A stretch of DNA of 64,000 nucleotides. It comes from Callosobruchus maculatus (Eukaryota > Arthropoda > Insecta > Coleoptera > Chrysomelidae). Location of the stretch: NCBI GenBank assembly GCA_951848785.1, contig CATOUR010000106.1:2728001-2792000 (forward strand), in the 5' to 3' direction. Below are positions 51,060 through 62,950 of this stretch, in pieces. Under the pieces are notes generated by a model. The model worked only from the letters and a program-made list of their open reading frames with translations, was not told the DNA's origin and did not search any database. Position 1 is the stretch's first letter. Each line of letters begins with the position of its first letter. The position numbers were made by a program, and so were the translations under genes.

Positions 51060-52090
51060 ATGGACCGCAATACCATTAGAAAAAACCAAATCAACTATAC
51101 TGTCTAGATATTCAATGTAGTCAACTCTTTGAATCACTTTGTTGTAAAGAAGACGAGGTTCTTCGCGTTTACTCTTAGTTCCATATTTGAGGGTATATAT
51201 AACTTTGGTCCGTCTGGTATAATTCTTGCTTGTAGAGGTTTCTTTGATGAGTTGGTTAAATGTGAGGATGTCATCAGTCTCTTGCACCCGAGAGTTTCCC
51301 CTTAATTCCGTTCCATCCGTGTTGAGATTTTCTCCTTGATCCTTCTCATTTGTCCTGCTGGATAGCCTTGTCGCCTACTGTCTCCTCCGTCATAATCTGG
51401 GTTTAGCTTTTTGACATGAGCCTGTTCTCTTTCTGGTTCCATACCATGGTCCTTCCATTCATTATTAGTTTTTAGATTCTGACTTTGACGTCCTCTCCTT
51501 TAGCTTTTTCTTCCGTCGCAGCATCCCTGATCTTCTTCTGTATACGTCTCTCTGTTTTTGTAAGTTCGCTGTCTATAAAAATGTTTCTATCCTTCAGCTT
51601 GCTTTTTGCCTTGAGAATTTCCATTTTTTTGTCTCATGTAGGCAGCTCTATTGAGTATTTTTTCTCGGTCAATACTTCATTATCATCTGTTTCCATATCA
51701 ACAACAGGTATAACTAAGTTGTCCCTGATTTTATCTTTTTCAAACCTCTCAATTTCAGCTTCGAGCACTTTTATTTTGTTTGTTAGTTCGTCTTTTTGTG
51801 TATCTATTTAGCATTATTTCGGCTTCTATTTCCTTCACTCCATTCCTCATATCCTTTATGTCTTCTCCGATATTCTTTTTTATTGCAGAAATCTCCGATT
51901 TCAGTTCTCCCTTCATGTTTCGCAACATTTGTGCAATTGAGTCCATTTCTGATTTTCTCGATCTTCTAGTTGCTGCTTTTGTTGGTGCTCCTATAGTCAG
52001 CTTGCTTCTTTCAAAGTGTGTCAGCTCTTCTTCTGAGGGCGAATCATGCTCAGGCTTATTCTTCTTATTAGCTTTAGGTCTGGCATTCAT
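51060..52090 (-). pseudogene. LINE ORF1-like protein remnant
   Basis: The minus-strand frame 51755-52090 reads HDSPSEEELTHFERSKLTIG, then KSEMDSIAQMLRNMKGELKS and EISAIKKNIGEDIKDMRN, a Lys-rich N-terminus followed by coiled coil. Downstream pieces in other frames read RNIFIDSELTKTERRIQKKI and EEKAKGEDVKVRI, like the conserved ORF1 motif (LTxxERxxQxxIRxxAxEEKxKGxxV) found beside several insect LINEs. There are multiple frameshifts and stops. The LINE clade is not determined; no RT follows on this strand. Confidence 0.6.
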
Positions 52091-52469
52091 AAATTCCCAC
52101 TACAGTCCTACAGTGCAAGTCTGGTTACCTGTATCATTTATTGATTTTATGTCGATATTATAAATGTATTGCCTAGTTTAGCAATTGTTGCGCAAGGAAG
52201 ATCAAACCAAATCGACTTTTCAGACTTTGGACCTCCTATCAACAATGCTGCTATTTTCAGTAAATGTCTTTTTAAAACTCTGCACTGTTGGTTAACGTCA
52301 ATGGTCATAACTCTAAAAGATTAGCTAACCTACAATTTTATTTGCACCTTTTCGCCGTCAAATTACACAAATCATCGGAGATCACTTTTCCATAACGTCA
52401 CTTCAAACTAGCCAGTGGCGTACTCAATTCACCTGATGGGGTAGTAGTATCATTATTATTTTTTTATTT
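52091..52469. other. No gene seen
   Basis: Unassigned. Confidence 0.35.
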
Positions 52470-53388
52470 CATCATCATAGCCACAATGTCTTAACAGAAA
52501 TATTGTGAACTCGTAAAATGCATTAAGTCGGAGCTAGAGTATTAGCAACGCGAATATTATCAATAGCTTTGAGAACTGTAGCTCGCCATCGTTCGCGATT
52601 TGCTGTCAGTTCAGTGGCGCTCTTGATACTCATATTCAGCAACTGTTTCATCGTATCCACCTAGCATGTAGGGGAACGGCCACGGCGCCGCCCACTCGCG
52701 GCACGACTCTGAACTACAAGTTTCTCCATATATTATCGCTTCTGTGAATATGTCCGAAGAATTTAAGCATTCTCGTCGACACAATGGAGGATAGTCTCTT
52801 TGGATTACGAGCTCATCCAGTATGGAAACGTTAGTTTGATGGGCGGTATAAGGACTCTCAGTATTCGCCTCCACGTCCACATTTCAAAAGCATCTATGCG
52901 AGCTCGATCTGCCTTTTTAACAGTCCAAGTTTCCGAGGCATACAAAAATATGGAAAATACAAGAGATTGAACCAGCGATATTTTGGTAGCTTAAGTGATG
53001 TTATGGTCACGTCGTATTTTAGTAAGCCTTGTCAGGGCCACACGTGCCTGTTGAATGCGCCGTCGAATCTCATTTTCATAGCTACCCGAATTGAGGATCA
53101 AAGAACCGAACTTTGAACTACTTCACAACGGCCTACTGATTTTATTTATCGATGATTATCGTGCTCTCTATCTACGATCATAGCCTTGGTCTTTTTGTAG
53201 TTAATACCAAGACCATATGCTTCACTGTGTTGCTATAAGATGTTTAATAGAGCTACTAGTTTTTCCTGAGAAGCAGCAATAAGGGTTGTATCGTCAGCAA
53301 ATCTTTAGTTGGATATTTTGCTTTCGCCAATAGTTACACCGCCATTTCAGTTGTCCAATACCTGTCTCATCACAAATTCAGAGTAAAG
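52470..53388 (-). pseudogene. RTE-like LINE C-terminal fragment
   Basis: From an ATGATGATG-type tail at 52470 inward on the minus strand: the GRxPTCxVDTMKQLL-like block, ILRVLIPPIK-type region, VKKADRARIDAFEMWTW, TKILRRDHNIT, YNKTKAMIVDRE and up to FNIYSEFVMRQVLDN (53388). It contains the segment deleted from the copy at 21105. Stops and frameshifts throughout. Confidence 0.85.
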
Positions 53389-54071
53389 TGTACATTTTTT
53401 TATTTACTGGCATAGAATTAGTAAATTCTGGCAACGGCTTCATTATTTGCTACCCCATTTTCCGTAAGGAATATACTGACTTCTTTGACAGAATGACTGT
53501 ACTATAGGCGATCGCGGTTGCCCATTTCCCCTATATTACACTCAACAGGTTCACGCTATTAATCTGGCCGTTTTACAAAGCGCCATTTCCACACAGCGGA
53601 AAATTATTATTTACTGTACAACAGAAATTACATAATAAATTATTTTCATTTGCAAATTAATCGTGAATTTATCGCTAACAGTTATTAGCGATTTTTTGTG
53701 CAGGCGGAACGCAATTTGATTACACAGGATGCTTATTAGGCTTTGAGATTGTATTATTTATTACCCAATTAACTTTTTACCTACACAATAACGTCTAGTT
53801 CAAAACTTAAAAAATATTTACTTCTAAACAAGATAGATACGAGAATATATCAGTATAATATAACAAGATTTTTTTTTATGCCAGCCCATGGCTATTTTAT
53901 GAATGAAATCGGCCATGTTTTTTTACAACTATACCCCTCTTAACGATACCTCGTAGCTTCAGAACCTTTGGCCAGATAATACTTACCCTATTAGTGCCAG
54001 TTACCTGTTCTAGCGGCTAATGACCTCAGCAGTCGACGCCGTAATTTAAATAAAAAGAATATAATTATTAA
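53389..54071. other. No gene seen
   Basis: AT-rich unassigned DNA. Confidence 0.4.
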
Positions 54072-54136
54072 TTTTTGCGGTTGGAATTGGAGAGCCGCAA
54101 CTCGACATCAAAAGAGCCGTGGGTTGCCGACCCCTG
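54072..54136 (-). mobile_element. hAT-type element end
   Basis: Reading inward from 54136 on the minus strand: CAGGGGTCGGCAACCCACGG then CTCTTTTGATGTCG, the classic start of many hAT non-autonomous elements. The opposite end was not found. Confidence 0.6.
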
Positions 54137-54372
54137 CTCTATTCTAACCGAGTGAGTAGTCGTAGGTATATATCAATGCAGTTTTTTTGTGCAATGCGTA
54201 TATAACGGCTACAGCTGTACAAAATATGACACACACGGAACATTATTTTGATGTTCCCGCCGATACAGATTCGGTACAGACATTTATTAAGATACATGAC
54301 AAAATTTGATGGGAATAGGGGATTCAAGTGAAGATGGACGACACAAAAAAATTGAATACCTAAGAGCTTATT
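54137..54372. other. No gene seen
   Basis: Unassigned. A minus-strand frame here lacks motifs. Confidence 0.35.
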
Positions 54373-55975
54373 TGTTTCCACCGATAGTTGAGGGGAGTAT
54401 TGTGATCATGAAAATGTTCCATTTTGAGATAATACGCTTTTTGGACGTTTTATGATGTCTCCATAACGAAAATCCATGTCATTCATTTCCGTCGGTCTGT
54501 CTGTCTATCTGTCTGTTTGTCTGTCGCTCTGTTGGTCTGTCTGTCTGTGCGCGTTTTTCTAGCCTTGTAATCTCAGTAACTGTTGCATCGATTGTGATGA
54601 AATTCGGGCAGCGATATGCTGGGGGGGGGGGGGGGTCGTAGTAGGTAATGTTCTTATAATTTTGAAAATCGGTGCAGGGGCTGCGGAGTTATTAGCAAAA
54701 AATAAAAAAAATTAAATATTCCTCAAACTTCATTTTTAGGTGTTCCAGGGGTTCCTGACCATTTTCTACTTTTTTTTGTGTGGGGGTGAAATTGGGGTGG
54801 TTGGGGGGTGGGGGGTTGTAAATGTCAAAAATGTGTTTTACTCATAATAGGCTATCCATTGACCTGTAAAAGAAGGACCTAGCGGCATAATACCCATCCG
54901 AATATTGCCTTGCCTATTCCAGAAACCAAGGGACAGAATTTTCTGATAAATACATAGGAATATTTGCTTTAGATCGTTCTGTGTTGAGTAACATAAGTTA
55001 TGGAATGGATTTTAATGAATCTTTGTCACAGTATTACTACCGCGGCGAGGATGGAAAACGCGTATGTTTTGGAAAAATCCTGTCAGTGGCGCAGCAATAA
55101 TAAAAAAAACAAAAAAAAAACTCCTCAAACTTTGGTTTTTAGGGGTTTGAGGTGGTTGGGGGGTGGGGGGTTGGAAAACTGAGAAATTTGTTGTATTCCT
55201 AATTTCTGTTGTAAACCTAGCGGCATAATACACTTTTTTAGGTTCATTTGGACATTGCCTTGCTCATTATAAAAACCAAGGGAATTTGTGATGTATACAG
55301 ACATACGAGTATTGTTTTAGATCGTTCTATATTGCGTAACGCGAAAATTATTCAATCGATTTTAACGAAATTTTGACAAAGTATCACTACCGCGACGAGA
55401 TGAAAAAACGTGTATGTTTTGGAAAAGTCGTGTCAGTGGCGGCGCAGCAATAATAAAAAAACTAAAAATATAAAAACAGCCCAAACCTCGTTTTTAGGCA
55501 TTTTAGGGGTTCCTGATCATTTTGTACGTTTTCTTGGGTGGGGGTGAAATTGGGGTGGTTGGGGGGTGGGAGTTTTGTGATGTATACATATACGAGTATT
55601 GCTTAATTTCGTTCTATTTATATTGCGTAAAGCAAAAATTACTAAATTGATTTTAATGAAATTTCGACACAGAATTGACTACCGCAGCGAGAGTGGAAAA
55701 CGCGCCAGTGTCAAAAATCGTGTCAGTGGCGGCGCAACAATAATTAAAAAACTAGAATTATAAAAACAGCTCATACTTCGCTTCTGGGCGGATTGGAGGC
55801 TCCTGATCGTTTTGCATCGTTCAGTTGAAGCATGCAGAATGAAAACTGTGGCGTCCTGATTTCTAAGGAGGGAGACGTCAAGAAAATATTGACGAGAGCT
55901 TTTGTGTTGGACGTTTTTTTGCGGGAGGGTGGGCGATGATTTGGTTGCAAGGGGAACTTGACTTCATTTTTATGA
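54373..55975 (+). repeat. Rep-A, longest copy, plus orientation
   Basis: Starts near TTTCCACCGATAGTTGAGGG (a diverged 5' end), with the microsatellite at 54492-54550 and unit blocks near 54735, 55135, 55490 and 55780, so at least three full tandem units. It ends with GATGATTTGGTTGCAAGGGG and ACTTGACTTCATTTTT, but the subterminal GTGTGGGAAGTA has been deleted between these. Confidence 0.88.
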
Positions 55976-56039
55976 GTTGACCCGTTCAAAAAATAAAAAA
56001 CAGCATTAGTCCATTGTCATGCGAAATTGAGCTGACTGT

Positions 56040-56232
56040 CTTGCTTATGGCATATTGTATTTACTATCAGATAACGAAATCTTTAAATGGTGAAAACAGC
56101 TGGAATCCGCAAAAGAACAGCTACAAGATAGGCTATACAAGAGTGGCATGAGTATTTAAACTTATATTTTCTATTTCCTTCAAATCTATCCGGATGGACT
56201 ATTGTCGTTCTTCCCCTGTACCCTTCTTATAT
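56040..56232 (+). repeat. Repeat X, second copy
   Basis: ATCAGATAACGAAATC, CAGCTACAAGATAGGCTATA and CCGGATGGACTATTGTCGTT are the reverse complement of the matching parts of 17365-17570. Confidence 0.7.
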
Positions 56233-56559
56233 TAAGAACATGTACAATCTGCTCCGTGCAAAAATGACGTCTGACCCAGTTTGCGTTGGGAATTATTCGA
56301 CGTCCGCTCTAAAATTGATGGTATCAAAGAAATTCCCTAATTCTGGGAGTAATATCAATTTAATTTCCTACCAGTGGAACAAATCCATTTCTTCGATTCT
56401 GTAATGAACGGATACAGTGTTCGTTGTGGAAACAACTTTTTCATCGGTTAGTGGATTGGTCCTGGTATAAGTGCCGGGCATCTCGATGCGATCAGAAAAA
56501 GAGGAAAAAACAGCTTCACCATAGTCGTTCGCTGACAAAACTTTAAGGGCTACCAACAG
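56233..56559. other. No gene seen
   Basis: Unassigned. The minus-strand frame at 56368-56685 partly shadows the RTE-like ORF. Confidence 0.35.
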
Positions 56560-57958
56560 TCGTTGTTTCGACCTACAAATATTCCCATTGTACGGGAGAT
56601 GTTTTTTTAAGGTCAAATGCCTCAGTCGGGATTTTAAACCCAAATCTTTGGCTGTTAAAAATCCTGAGGGAGAGCCAATTACCAATTTGCATGAGGTTAT
56701 TGAGGTATGGCGAAATGATTGCGAAAATCTGTACCATGAGGATGGCCTTCATGCCCTCTCATTGGATTTTGAACACGAACCGGATATTCTTTTGTCTGAA
56801 GTGGAACATGCCCTCAACAAGCTGAAAACTAACAAAGCTACAGGCATTGATGTTATTTCTGCTGAAACGTTGAAATGCTTGGGTGACGACGGCATCTCCC
56901 TCTTACATAATATTTGTAAGAGTGTCTGGTCCTCCGGTGTTTGGCCAGATGAATGGTGCACATCAATTTTTGTTCCACTTCATAAAAAGGGATCTCCAAC
57001 AAATCCAGACAATTATCGCCTACTTTCGTTAATCTCTCATGCAACTAAGGTTCTACTGTATATTTTACAATCTCGTTTGGAGGGTTTTATTGGCTAGCAA
57101 ATTTCTCAGGCGCAGGCAGGTTTCGTGAAAGGACGCGGTACGCGTGAACAGATCTTAAACTTAAGACAAATTATTGAAAAAGCCAGAGAGCATTATTTTC
57201 CGGTTTTTATCTGCTTTGTGGACTATTCGAAGGCGTTTGATAACGTAAAGTGGCCTAAACTGTGGGAAATGCTCATCTCTATGGGAGTTCCTTATCACCT
57301 AGTGTTTCTCATACAGCAACTCTACGAGTCTAATTCGGCTCGTGTAACAATCGATGGTAACCTGTCTAGTCAAACTGCAACCAGAAAAGGAGTTCGTCAG
57401 GGATGTATATTATCTCCAATGTTGTTTAACATTTACTCTGAATTTGTGAGGAGACAGGTGTTAGACAACTGGAATGGCGGTGTAACTATTGGCGGAAGCA
57501 AAATTTCCAACTTAAGATTTGCTGACGATACAACCCTTATTGCAGCTTCTCAGGAAGAACTAGTAGCTCTATTAAACATCTTAGAACAACGTAGTGCAGA
57601 GTATGGGCTTGGTATCAACTACAATAAGACCAAGGTTATGATCGTAGATAGAGAGCATGATAATTATCGAGAAATAAAGTCAATAGGCCGTTGTGAAGTA
57701 GTTCAAAGTTTTATATACCTCGGTTCTTTGATCGATAATTCGGGTAGCTGTGAAAATGAGATTCGACGGCGCATTCAACAGGCACGTGTGGCCATGACAA
57801 CGCTTACTAAAATATGGCGTGACCATAACATCACTAAAGCTACAAAAATGTCGCTGGTTCAGTCTCTTGTGTTCTCCATATTTTTGTATGCCTCGGAAAC
57901 TTGGAGTGTTAAAAAGGCAGATCGAGCTCGCATAGACGCTTTTGAAATGTGGACATTA
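56560..57958 (+). pseudogene. RTE-like LINE reverse transcriptase with one nonsense codon
   Basis: A single frame from 56588 to 57961 holds KNPEGEPITNLHEVIEVW, NKATGIDVISAETLKCLG, WPDEWCTSIFVPLHKKG, NYRLLSLISHATKV, QAGFVKGRGTREQILNL, FVDYSKAFDNVKWPKLW, KGVRQGCILSPMLFNIYS, LRFADDTTLIAAS, YLGSLIDNSGSCENEIRRRI and FLYASETWSVKKADRARIDAF. It is interrupted only by TAG at 57095-57097, where sister copies have TGG (Trp). The C-terminus stops at MWTL, short of the GRPPT block, by a 3' truncation at about 57958. RT FADD is intact. The endonuclease domain is missing. Confidence 0.9.
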
Positions 57959-60339
57959 TAATGTAAACATGAAAAATGTGGTATTAATTTGCAAATTAAT
58001 CGCTTTGTTCTAATATCCTGCTATGATTTTGATCCATGAATTCTAAAATATTTTTGACAAAAGTGTCATCCAGCTTTGACGTTTTATTTTCAATATTGAG
58101 AAAATACTATTGGATGATACTTATTAACATAGCCCTCAATACCCAATAGAAAGCTTTTGCTAAATAACATCCAATAGAAAAGCTTTGTCAAAGTCTTTGT
58201 TAAATATGCGTGTTGATAAAATCGGGCCTTGGCTTACTATACCCCTTGTCATTCAACACTTTTAAGCTGATGAGCCTGGATGCAGAGCGTACAAGGGGGT
58301 GGAGTAGTTTTTGGTTACAAAGTTGTCCCTCTTGACAAATATTTTGACATGTTTTGGCGTTTGTTCTCTTTATCAATGATTTTTGATAATTCCATGTTGG
58401 AAAGTTATGCAATGAACATCCTGTATGAAATTTGTAGCAAATCGTTTTGTTCCCTGTGTCAGTCCCTTGCCTACGGCCTTGCCTGTAGCTTTGGGATTTT
58501 AACGCTTTGTTGGCCGGTAAATCGATGTGGTATTAACATCAGTTGACAATGTCACAATACTGTTTAGTTTTTGATAGGGGGCAATCGGTATTCGACCCAG
58601 CGCCAGTGCCAATAATGCTCCAAGAGCCAAAATTACTTGACCAGACGTCATTGTGCAAGTTGATAAGAACTTATGGGTTGCATATTAGGGATATGAAAAA
58701 ATATGAGAATTGCTCGCGGTGTGGTCCAGATGCGAATCCAATTGAACATGTTTGGGACATATTGTAGTGAGCAACTGGTCACTATCAAAACTGATACCAA
58801 AATTTAGAAATAGCCAAAGTGATCAAGACGTCTAGTGGTGGAATTTAGAACCCAATGTTGTATGTGTGCCCATGGTAACCAGATTCTTTTAGCATGCATG
58901 TGTACCAACTCAGAGAGAATGAAATCAAACACAGAGATGTTATGATATGGTTTTTTATTATTATTTGTTTCTTAACATTTGTTTTGTATTTATTAATCAT
59001 GAGTGCTGAGTGTTATGGTTTATTACTTGATTCTTGTATTTATCAAATCATGAGTGCTTTGTATTTTATATATTTTACTGGTGAAGTATTTATATTGATA
59101 TGTTGAAATATACGATTCAAAATGTCTTAATAATTGTGGTAAACTGGCTCTTGTTATTAATATTGTATAATACAGAAATGGCTATAAACATTCGCAGTCT
59201 AAATGATAAATAATAATAATAATACATGGTGGGCTAGGTCTCTGTTCAACGTTTGGGAGAGAAATATGGATAGGATGCGGGAAAGTGTAAAATATCAGCA
59301 TATATAAATAAATAAATATAACCAACACCTAAAGGAGTAAATAAAAGATGTAATTGGATATCTAAAATGTAAGCATAGTATAGCAAGCGTAGCAGCATAG
59401 CAAGCATATGGAATATAAGCATATAAATAGATCAATAAATAAATATAAACAATAAACAACATAAAAGGGCTGGTTAGAGGAAACCGTATAGTTCGTGAAA
59501 CACGTGAGTCAACCCACTTACCACCTTCGATAAGAGATTAGGTCGTCCCGGTCAGTCGCCACGGTTTCCACAACCATAAAATAAATATCGTATATAAATA
59601 AAGAGGATCAGTAAAGATTGAAATAGATACATCTAAATAAGACAGAGTTATCTCTGTTCACCACCAGCCTGCAATACCTCAGGACCTACCTAGAGTAGAC
59701 GTAAATCAGAGACCCAACACCATATAAAGTCGTCTTAAAAGCTCGGATATATAGCATACATTGTGAAACACTTTAAAGTATCGTAGCCAGACCACATTAG
59801 TTAATAATACAAACTCAAAAGACAACATACCTGCAAATATTCGTGAAAAAGACTTCAAAATGCCTTGTGTAACATTTGGTCTCCCGCTTCTTACGTTTTT
59901 CCAAAACAATCCCTCCTCGTAATTCCCAAACAAACTATCAACAAAACCATAGCAACGATTATCACAACCACTACTTTATTCAAGAGTTATTTACTGTATG
60001 AAAAGTCACTCATGATCTGACACATATCAAAATATCTGAACAATATAGGATAATCAAATAAATTACTTAACTTCATCGACTAATTACACTCATACTCAGA
60101 TATTACATCTTTTTATAAATCATCCGTCGATAACATCAATGTCAATCTTCGGTCACGTGACCGCTAAAGGTGCGTTCTAACGTCTGGCAGCCAGGAGCGC
60201 GTTGCGGATCACCACAAAATTTGGGCGAAGAATACGAAATCTAGTAATTAGGGAAAGGAAAACAGATATATGTGACAATCACAACTCAGAAATAATAAAA
60301 TTGTCTGTATTTGCTCATATCTTTTTCCAGTGTTTGGCA
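57959..60339. other. Long stretch without a recognisable gene
   Basis: I see only one meaningful scrap: at 58725-58767 GPDANPIEHVWDIL, matching the Tc1-type SPDLNPIEHVWD block around the third catalytic residue. Short frames elsewhere (58280-58546, 58894-59106, 59706-59933) have no motifs. Directly repeated AAATAAATATAA tracts occur at 59310-59450. Confidence 0.5.
58725..58767 (+). pseudogene. Tc1-like transposase scrap (third catalytic block)
   Basis: PDANPIEHVWDIL followed by a stop. It is too short to assign to the Tc1 families elsewhere in the window, and its sequence is different from them. Confidence 0.55.
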
Positions 60340-60815
60340 CACTGCACTGGCAAGTCATTCTCCCCATGACACTAGGTTATCCCCAGACCTGCCCATTTGG
60401 TATCTAATCCTTTGAGAATTTTCCAGTTGTGATCCAGTAGTGAGGCTTTCACATGGTTTTCAGGTTGGTATGTGGTTCTCTGTTAGCCGTCGCCTTCGCA
60501 GTACCTCTTTGGTTACTGTCAGTGGGTTTGTGGACATAATGAAATTCTTCCTGGATTTGAATCTGTATGTTGGGGGCTTGTGCCCCTATAGAGGGTGTCT
60601 TACATCTAGTGACTGTCTACTTCGTTCTGCCATACATGAGACTTCTCGCCTGATTTAAGAGGGCTATTCCCGTTAACATGTATAGGTGGTCCGGGTTGGT
60701 AGGTTTTAAACAGCCCGTGATTATCCTACAGGTGTCGTTTAGGGTAGGGTCAAGTTCGTCATCATGAGTCGATTTGGACCATATAGGGCATGCGTATTCT
60801 GCTGGCGCAATAAGT
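60340..60815 (-). pseudogene. LINE ORF2 C-terminal fragment
   Basis: Minus strand: EYACPIWSKSTHDDELDP, LNDTCRIITGCLKPTNPDHL and YMLTGIAL, the post-RT tail segment seen in many insect LINEs (YAxPxW...LRxITGCLKPTPxxxLxxLxGIAPP). Frames break several times after that. Clade not assigned. Confidence 0.75.
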
Positions 60816-60845
60816 AAAACATTTTATTTTTGTTTTTCTACCTCC

Positions 60846-60990
60846 CACACCGATAGGTGAGGGAAGTATTGTGATCGCGAAAATTTTAGATTCCGAGAGA
60901 ATACGCTTTTTTGGCGTTTTATGATGTGTACATAACAAAAATCCACGTCACTCATTTCCGTCGGTCTGTCTGTCGGGCTGTCTGTCACGA
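60846..60990 (+). repeat. Rep-A 5' end fragment
   Basis: ACCTCCCACACCGATAGGTG, AGGGAAGTATTGTGATCGCG and the GTCTGTCTGTCGGGCTGTCT tract: the Rep-A 5' end with its microsatellite, and nothing beyond. Confidence 0.85.
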
Positions 60991-61389
60991 TATTATTGTT
61001 TTACTCATACTTGGCTTTAGGTTCCGCCTGCTTAAAGTATGATCCCAGGGTTGAAAGATCGGCTGTTAGTGTGCAATTCTGGAAAAACTTCCACACCTAT
61101 ACCCTGGCTAACGCTAAATGAGCTAGAGTGATCCGGTTGCCAGACTATATGGTTTTCCTGGCAAGTACACATGAGTATTCCGAATGTAGTATAGAAATCT
61201 GGCCACATTTTGTACAACGTCCTGACTCCCAAACGTATTCGCTTAGGGGTCTTTTAGATGTATCCTCTCTAACTACGTAATTTTTATGATCTTTTATTCT
61301 AGATTGTCGAGAGCTTTCACGATTAAAGTGTTCCCCTCACCTACGTTGGAAACACCCTCAGATCATGTTTAAGATGTCCATAAATATTA
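60991..61389. other. No gene seen
   Basis: A 66-codon minus-strand frame (61032-61232) lacks motifs. Unassigned. Confidence 0.35.
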
Positions 61390-61539
61390 CTCGCAAGTGA
61401 AATCCGAACACTGAGAAATAAAGGGTTGCGGTTGATGAAATGCGGTAGGACTAAATGCAATAATAAACGACCTCATTTATCATAATTAGTTTCTAAAAAG
61501 ATACAATAGATCAATAATGGGTGGGCCCTCCCTGTTACA

Positions 61540-61893
61540 ACAAAGTATACCAATTAGTAATGTCAACGAAAATAAAGTAGTACTATGCCAGGTACTAAGC
61601 TGAAATGTACGAAATTAAAGTACACAAATACCATGGTTAATAAAACATAATACACTATGTAAATTATAAGTGAAATGTAATTATTATGTATCCAAATGAT
61701 TGCAGGGCGATGACATCTAGTCTGCCTACACATCAAAAATTGTTTGTGTTGTTGATATTATAAGCCCTAAATTCCTCTGGCAATCTGTTGTATAACTTAA
61801 TGGCACTGAACAAGACACTTCTTTGAAACACAGCGGTTCTGTGCTGAGGCATGGTTAGTTTTGACTTGAATCTAACATTGAACAATAATGATA
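61540..61893 (-). pseudogene. LINE ORF2 C-terminal scrap inside the Tc1 element
   Basis: The minus-strand frame reads LFNVRFKSKLTMPQHRTAVF, QRSVLFSAIKLYNRLPEEFR, the very end of a Jockey/CR1-like ORF2 (pattern: RT.....RS....A..LWN.LP..). About 300 bp of AT-rich 3' UTR follow. No clear poly(A) or target duplication. Confidence 0.75.
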
Positions 61894-61894
61894 C

Positions 61895-62230
61895 TAAGCC
61901 CATTTCACTCAATATGTGGCACACCGTGGTATGAGAATGGATCTACCTGTAGCTGCATACCAAGCGTCAGCAACAGCTCGAGTGGATCGCATTCCGTCTC
62001 GAATGGCCAGTAGTCGTAGATGACGATCTTGCTGGTCTGTAGTTCTTCTACGTGCTCCAGAACCTCTAGCTCGCTGCATTCGCCCTTGTGCGATCCATGC
62101 GCGCCATGCTGCTACAACTGTTGCCATCCTACGCTCCATGGTTACAGCAGTTGCTCTGAAAGAAGCACCATGTTCTCGTTGGCCTACAGTCCGACCCCGT
62201 TCAAGGAGGATTAACTGCGTAAACTGAAGC
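61895..62230 (-). pseudogene. Tc1-like transposase N-terminal helix-turn-helix region
   Basis: Minus strand: QFTQLILLERGRTVGQREHG, ATAVTMERRMATVVAAWRAW, then GSGARRRTTDQQDRHLRLLA and MRSTRAVADAWYAATG. These are the paired HTH DNA-binding domains of the same Tc1 family as 37300. Unlike that copy, the stretch after the first HTH has no stop here. The frame ends in the junction with the LINE scrap. Confidence 0.85.
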
Positions 62231-62234
62231 AGAC

Positions 62235-62950
62235 GTCATCTAGGGGTCATCTTCACACAACCTTCTGAAATGCTGCGTTCTACATCTGGGAAAAAACAAT
62301 CCCAGACACGTGTACAATATTGCTCAATGTACTGTTGGAAAGGTATATAGTCATACTGATCTTGGAGTCATTGTAAATGATCGCCTTAACTGGTCTGAGC
62401 ACATCCAGCAAGTTGCATCCAAAGCGAAAAGGTTATTATATATGATGGAAAGATCATTTAACGGCTGTAGCATTCGCACTTGTTCATTCCTATTCACAAC
62501 TTTCGTGAGACCAGTAATGGAGTTTGCTGGTCCGGTGTGGGAGGCAGCCTTCATTCGTGACAAGAACCTGTTGGAGCTAGTCCAGCTTCGTGCGACGCGC
62601 ATTCCCTTTGGAGCCTGGAGACCCACCTATGATGAACGCCTGAAGTTATTGAGGCTCCCAGCATTTGCTGACAGAAAACTTCGAGGTGATCTTATAATCA
62701 CATTTAGGGCACTGCATGGCCTCTTTAGCACTGACCTGAGGTACATGTTCCAGCTACCACACAGCAATCTCCGAGGACACAACCTGAAACTACAGAAGGA
62801 GTCGTTCAGAACATCAATCCGGCAGTGATTTATTGCCAATCGCGTGTTTGACTCTTGGAACAGACTTCCCGTCGATGTGGTGAACGCAAATTCCGTCACA
62901 AGCTTCAAGACCAAATATGACAGGTGGTGTTGTGACCAAAACTCGTAACT
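62235..62950 (+). pseudogene. CR1/Jockey-like LINE ORF2 C-terminal part, first of two
   Basis: YSHTDLGVIVNDRLNWSEHI, KRLLYMMERSFNGCS, LFTTFVRPVMEFAGPVWEAA, PTYDERLKLLRLPAFADRKL, RGDLIITFRALHGLF, then after an in-frame TGA (62826-62828) FIANRVFDSWNRLPVDVVNA and a stop near 62950. It is the RT thumb and post-RT region; the catalytic part is missing. Confidence 0.85.

Larger units (their letters stand above)
61390..62230 (-). mobile_element. Tc1-like transposon, catalytic middle replaced by a LINE scrap
   Basis: Low-coordinate side: the Tc1 3' flank and the GGGTGGGCCCTCC end of the gene (61390-61535), inverse of 38207-38340. High-coordinate side: the N-terminal HTH (61895-62230). The DDE core is absent and 61540-61893 holds an unrelated LINE end. 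Confidence 0.85.

Noticed and set aside
51485..51811. 108-codon hydrophobic plus-strand ORF (and 51780-52163), possible membrane proteins
   Set aside because: They are antisense shadows of the Lys/Glu-rich ORF1-like remnant on the minus strand, which has family motifs.
50842..54136. The two hAT-like ends as termini of a single 3.3-kb element
   Set aside because: The end sequences differ (CAGGGCTTCTTAATG against CAGGGGTCGGCAACC) and unrelated LINE pieces lie between; no 8-bp duplication links them.
57959..60339. Host gene in the longest element-poor stretch
   Set aside because: Only short frames without motifs or plausible exon structure could be seen. The one meaningful segment is a Tc1 transposase scrap.
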